A stretch of DNA of 41,510 bases, from assembly GCA_017622085.1 (NCBI GenBank), contig JAGARU010000003.1, positions 1 to 41,510 of the forward strand, read 5' to 3'. Within the stretch, counting starts at the first letter, position 1. Each line of letters begins with the position of its first letter. This DNA comes from Clostridia bacterium (GTDB lineage Bacteria > Bacillota > Clostridia > Oscillospirales > CAG-272). Shown here piece by piece: positions 39,221 to 41,510 of this stretch. The position numbers and the translations under genes are program-made. The notes under the pieces were generated by a model. That model made no database searches. It was not told the origin of the DNA and was given only the letters and a program-made list of their open reading frames with translations.

Positions 39221-40213
39221 ATGAAGCTGAACGTAACCACCAAGCGCAAGCTCCGCGCCGCCCTCATCCACGTGCTGGATACGGAAGGGCCGCAGGACCG
39301 TGCCGCCCTCATAAAAAAAGCCGCCACCCTCAGCGGACTGAGTCAGAAGGAGCAGAAGGATCGTGCCCTCGGCAGTAAATTCAACGCCATGCGCGCCTAC
39401 GCGGGTACGGCCTTGGATGCCATGGTCTCCCACGGGGCAGTCGGCACCAAGGACGGACGGTATACGCTCTTGGAGGAGGAGACCGTCCTCATCCGACGCG
39501 ATCTGTGTGAGGAGCACATTTTGCGGGCGGTAAAGGAGGGTCCTGTGACAAAGCAGGAGCTTTTTGGCCGATTGGATCGCTACTTCGGCACGGAAAAGAC
39601 CCCCAGCGGCAAGGACGACCGTTCTCTTTACACAACGGTGACGGAGATTCTGGATCGGCTGACAAAGGGAGAGGCCGTCCGCTACGCGGACGGGCGCTAT
39701 ACCGCCTCCGTGCCCGGAAACGCCACCCCCATGAAGGACGAGGCAGCCTTTAAGGCGCTGTTTCTTGCCCGGCTTCACTCTCTTGGGGGCGAGTTCTTTG
39801 AGCATTTTACCATGGCGCTTTTGGAAAAACACTACCGCAAGTGCGGCTATACGGTGCTCCGCTGTGAGGTTTCCGGCGGCTCCGCCGACGGCGGCGTGGA
39901 CGGACTGACCGATACGGTGGATTCCCTCGGCTTTCGTGAAAATATCATGGTGCAGACGAAGTGCCGCCGACAGATCCACGTAACGGAAACAGAGATCCGT
40001 GCCTTTTACGGAGCCGTTTGCGCCCTCGGTGGCTCGCGTGGCATTTTTGTAACTACTTCCGTATTTCATCCGGCCGCTCAAAAGCTGTTGGATTCCATTG
40101 AAAACTGTGTTGGCATTGACGGCGACAAGCTGTTTGCGCTGGCACTCAGCACGTCCCACGGCATCCGTCGCTCCGGTGGCGGCTATCGGCTGGATGAAAC
40201 CGCTTTTTCATAA
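39221..40213 (+). CDS. Mrr-like restriction endonuclease domain protein
   Basis: A 330-residue cytoplasmic protein. The C-terminal part (about 185-300) is an Mrr_cat PD-(D/E)xK domain: FFEHFTMALLEKHY helix, GGSADGGVDG with Asp227, then VQTK with Gln245 and Lys247, and GIFVTTS. The first 170 residues contain two winged-helix-like units (about 1-90 and 95-165) that could bind DNA. Mrr proteins cut modified DNA as type IV restriction enzymes. No methyltransferase or other defence gene is adjacent. GGAAGGAG precedes ATG 39221. It could instead serve in DNA repair; restriction is inferred from family. Confidence 0.85.
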   Translation: MKLNVTTKRKLRAALIHVLDTEGPQDRAALIKKAATLSGLSQKEQKDRALGSKFNAMRAYAGTALDAMVSHGAVGTKDGRYTLLEEETVLIRRDLCEEHILRAVKEGPVTKQELFGRLDRYFGTEKTPSGKDDRSLYTTVTEILDRLTKGEAVRYADGRYTASVPGNATPMKDEAAFKALFLARLHSLGGEFFEHFTMALLEKHYRKCGYTVLRCEVSGGSADGGVDGLTDTVDSLGFRENIMVQTKCRRQIHVTETEIRAFYGAVCALGGSRGIFVTTSVFHPAAQKLLDSIENCVGIDGDKLFALALSTSHGIRRSGGGYRLDETAFS

Positions 40214-40228
40214 GATAAGGAGGCACGT

Positions 40229-41302
40229 ATGAACGATTTTACCGGTAATCTCTCCAAGTTAGCACGCATCTCCCACGCAAAATCCCGCTCCATCTCTGCT
40301 GAAAACTTCAAGGGCGAGGCGGGCAAGGGCGGCATGGCCACCGAGGGCACGGGCAAGAACTGCGCCCGGGAGCTTGGCCCCGGCTGGAAGATCTCTCCCG
40401 CCGTTGTCATTAAGCCCGGAGAGGTCTTTGAGTTAGCTGCCATCGACGGCCCCGGCGTGATCCGCCACATCTGGATCACCGAAAACTCGCCCCAGAATCG
40501 CGCCCTGATCCTGCGGATGTACTGGGAGGGCAACGACAAGCCCTCGGTGGAGACACCTCTTGGCGACTTTTTTGCCGCCGCCGACTGCCAGGAATACCGT
40601 CAGCTGACCTCCATTCCCGTATGCGTCAATCCTCGTCGCGCCTTTAACTGCTATTGGGAGATGCCCTTTAAGACGAGCTGTCGCATCACTCTTGAAAATA
40701 TCTGCGACGAGGACCTTATGGTGTTCTACCAGATCGACTACACCTTAGAGGACGTGCCGGAGGATTGTGCATACTTCCACGCCCAGTTCCGCCGGGTTAA
40801 CCCCTTGCCCTATAAGAGCGTTTATACCATTGTGGACGGCATCGAGGGACGCGGCCAGTACGTGGGCACCTATATGTTCTGGGGTGTAAACAACGACGGC
40901 TGGTGGGGCGAAGGTGAGATCAAGTTCTATATGGACGACGATGGCGAGTTTCCCACCATTTGCGGCACGGGCACCGAGGACTACTTCTGCGGCTCGTGGA
41001 ACTTCGATGTGAACGGTAAGTATACTGAATTCTGCACCCCCTACGTGGGTATGTATAAGGTGATGCGCCCCGACGGCGCGTACCGCGCCAACCAGCGATT
41101 CTCCATGTATCGGTGGCACATTCCGGATCCCATCCACTTTGAAAAGAAGCTCCGGGTGACCATCCAGGCCCTTGGCTGGCGTAGCGGCGGCCGCTACCTG
41201 CCCCTGCAGGACGACATTGCCTCCGTGGCCTTTTGGTATCAGGATACCCCCGCCACCAATTTCCCGCCCCTCCCCTCCAAAGACGAGCTGGAAATCATCT
41301 AA
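40229..41302 (+). CDS. GH172 family (DUF2961) glycoside hydrolase
   Basis: A 357-residue single-domain protein of the DUF2961 family, now GH172, whose studied members act on alpha-D-fructofuranosides, D-arabinofuranosides or difructose anhydrides. Landmarks are the IDGPGVIRHIWIT strand, GDFFAAADC, YMFWGVNNDGWWGEGEIKFY and the conserved GTGTEDYF (246-253) with Glu250. No signal peptide, so it is probably intracellular. AAGGAGG lies before ATG 40229, 15 bases after the Mrr-like gene, so they may be co-transcribed although functionally unrelated. Confidence 0.92.
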   Translation: MNDFTGNLSKLARISHAKSRSISAENFKGEAGKGGMATEGTGKNCARELGPGWKISPAVVIKPGEVFELAAIDGPGVIRHIWITENSPQNRALILRMYWEGNDKPSVETPLGDFFAAADCQEYRQLTSIPVCVNPRRAFNCYWEMPFKTSCRITLENICDEDLMVFYQIDYTLEDVPEDCAYFHAQFRRVNPLPYKSVYTIVDGIEGRGQYVGTYMFWGVNNDGWWGEGEIKFYMDDDGEFPTICGTGTEDYFCGSWNFDVNGKYTEFCTPYVGMYKVMRPDGAYRANQRFSMYRWHIPDPIHFEKKLRVTIQALGWRSGGRYLPLQDDIASVAFWYQDTPATNFPPLPSKDELEII

Positions 41303-41369
41303 TTTTGTAAAAGAAAAAAGCCTTTCCTTCTCTGTGCATTCTTAGCGGAGAAATGACAGGCACGAAATG

Positions 41370-41410
41370 TCGGCAGAGAATTTGTTTTCTCTGCCGATTT
41401 GTGTTATAAT
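41370..41410 (+). promoter_or_regulatory. Inverted repeat overlapping a promoter
   Basis: TCGGCAGAGAA (41370-41380) and TTCTCTGCCGA (41387-41397) form an 11 bp inverted repeat. TTGTTT (41382-41387), 17 base spacer, TATAAT (41405-41410) forms a promoter within it. It may end the GH172 transcript and start a gene beyond the window. Confidence 0.55.
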
Positions 41411-41419
41411 GGAACTAAC

Positions 41420-41510
41420 AAAAAGCCTCTCCCTTTGGGAGAGGTGGCGGCGTAGCCGACGGAGAGGGCGAACAATTCCCCTCTCACCCGCTATCGCGGG
41501 AGCTCTCCCA
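41420..41510. repeat. Palindromic intergenic repeat at the right edge
   Basis: CTCTCCCTTTGGGAGAG hairpin, then GGCGGCGTAGCCGACGG, then GGAGAGGG, and a CCCGCTATCGCGGG hairpin before GAGCTCTCCC. It resembles the three-arm repeat at the left edge. It is truncated by the window. Confidence 0.55.

Noticed and set aside
1..41510. CRISPR array
   Set aside because: No regularly spaced identical short repeats; repeats seen are dispersed and palindromic.

Overview
The window looks like chromosomal DNA of an uncultured, probably gut-associated Clostridia (Bacillota). The signs are an rnfCDGEAB operon in clostridial order, a cysteine T-box and a tandem glycine riboswitch, many TTGACA/17 bp/TATAAT promoters, GGAGG ribosome binding sites, tRNA genes with encoded CCA, and many carbohydrate-active enzymes without secretion signals. 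Most genes are GC-rich. The stretch from about 25.2 to 28.1 kb is clearly AT-rich, and the gene at 28.4-30.0 kb is intermediate.

Layout. 0.4-6.0 kb: a five-gene operon (glycerate kinase, TIM-barrel sugar isomerase/epimerase, shikimate-kinase-like kinase, aldo/keto reductase with ferredoxin tail, GH78-like enzyme), apparently for glycoside or sugar-acid use. 6.2-8.9 kb: an RDD membrane protein, then a glycine riboswitch controlling a sodium:alanine/glycine symporter. 9.1-15.6 kb: the Rnf ferredoxin:NAD+ oxidoreductase/ion pump operon plus a NusG-II-like protein and a Gx transporter-like protein. 15.6-18.3 kb: aspS, a dispersed repeat, and tRNA-Thr/tRNA-Tyr. 18.5-24.7 kb: an unknown membrane protein, an EamA transporter, an AraC regulator with a GHL6-like glycosidase, and an RsmF-like rRNA methyltransferase.

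24.9-30.2 kb is the accessory region. A tRNA-Pro(CGG) gene is followed by a 3.4 kb segment bounded by 63 bp direct repeats (61/63 identical) that copy the tRNA 3' end and its terminator. Two further tRNA-tail-like sequences lie inside. The segment carries a two-gene AT-rich operon: an unusual XRE-HTH/neutral-ceramidase-like fusion and a Gfo/Idh/MocA dehydrogenase. A GH63-like glycosidase follows. No integrase is present. This is the best candidate here for an undescribed mobile or cassette-like system.

30.2-41.3 kb: a T-box-controlled cysE-CPBP protease-cysS operon; a convergent acyltransferase/membrane-protein operon; a GNAT acetyltransferase with a small lipoprotein; a MATE exporter; a solitary Mrr-like nuclease; and a GH172 (DUF2961) enzyme. 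The window begins and ends inside palindromic intergenic repeats. At least four intergenic sites share parts of a second dispersed repeat that tends to lie at gene 3' ends.
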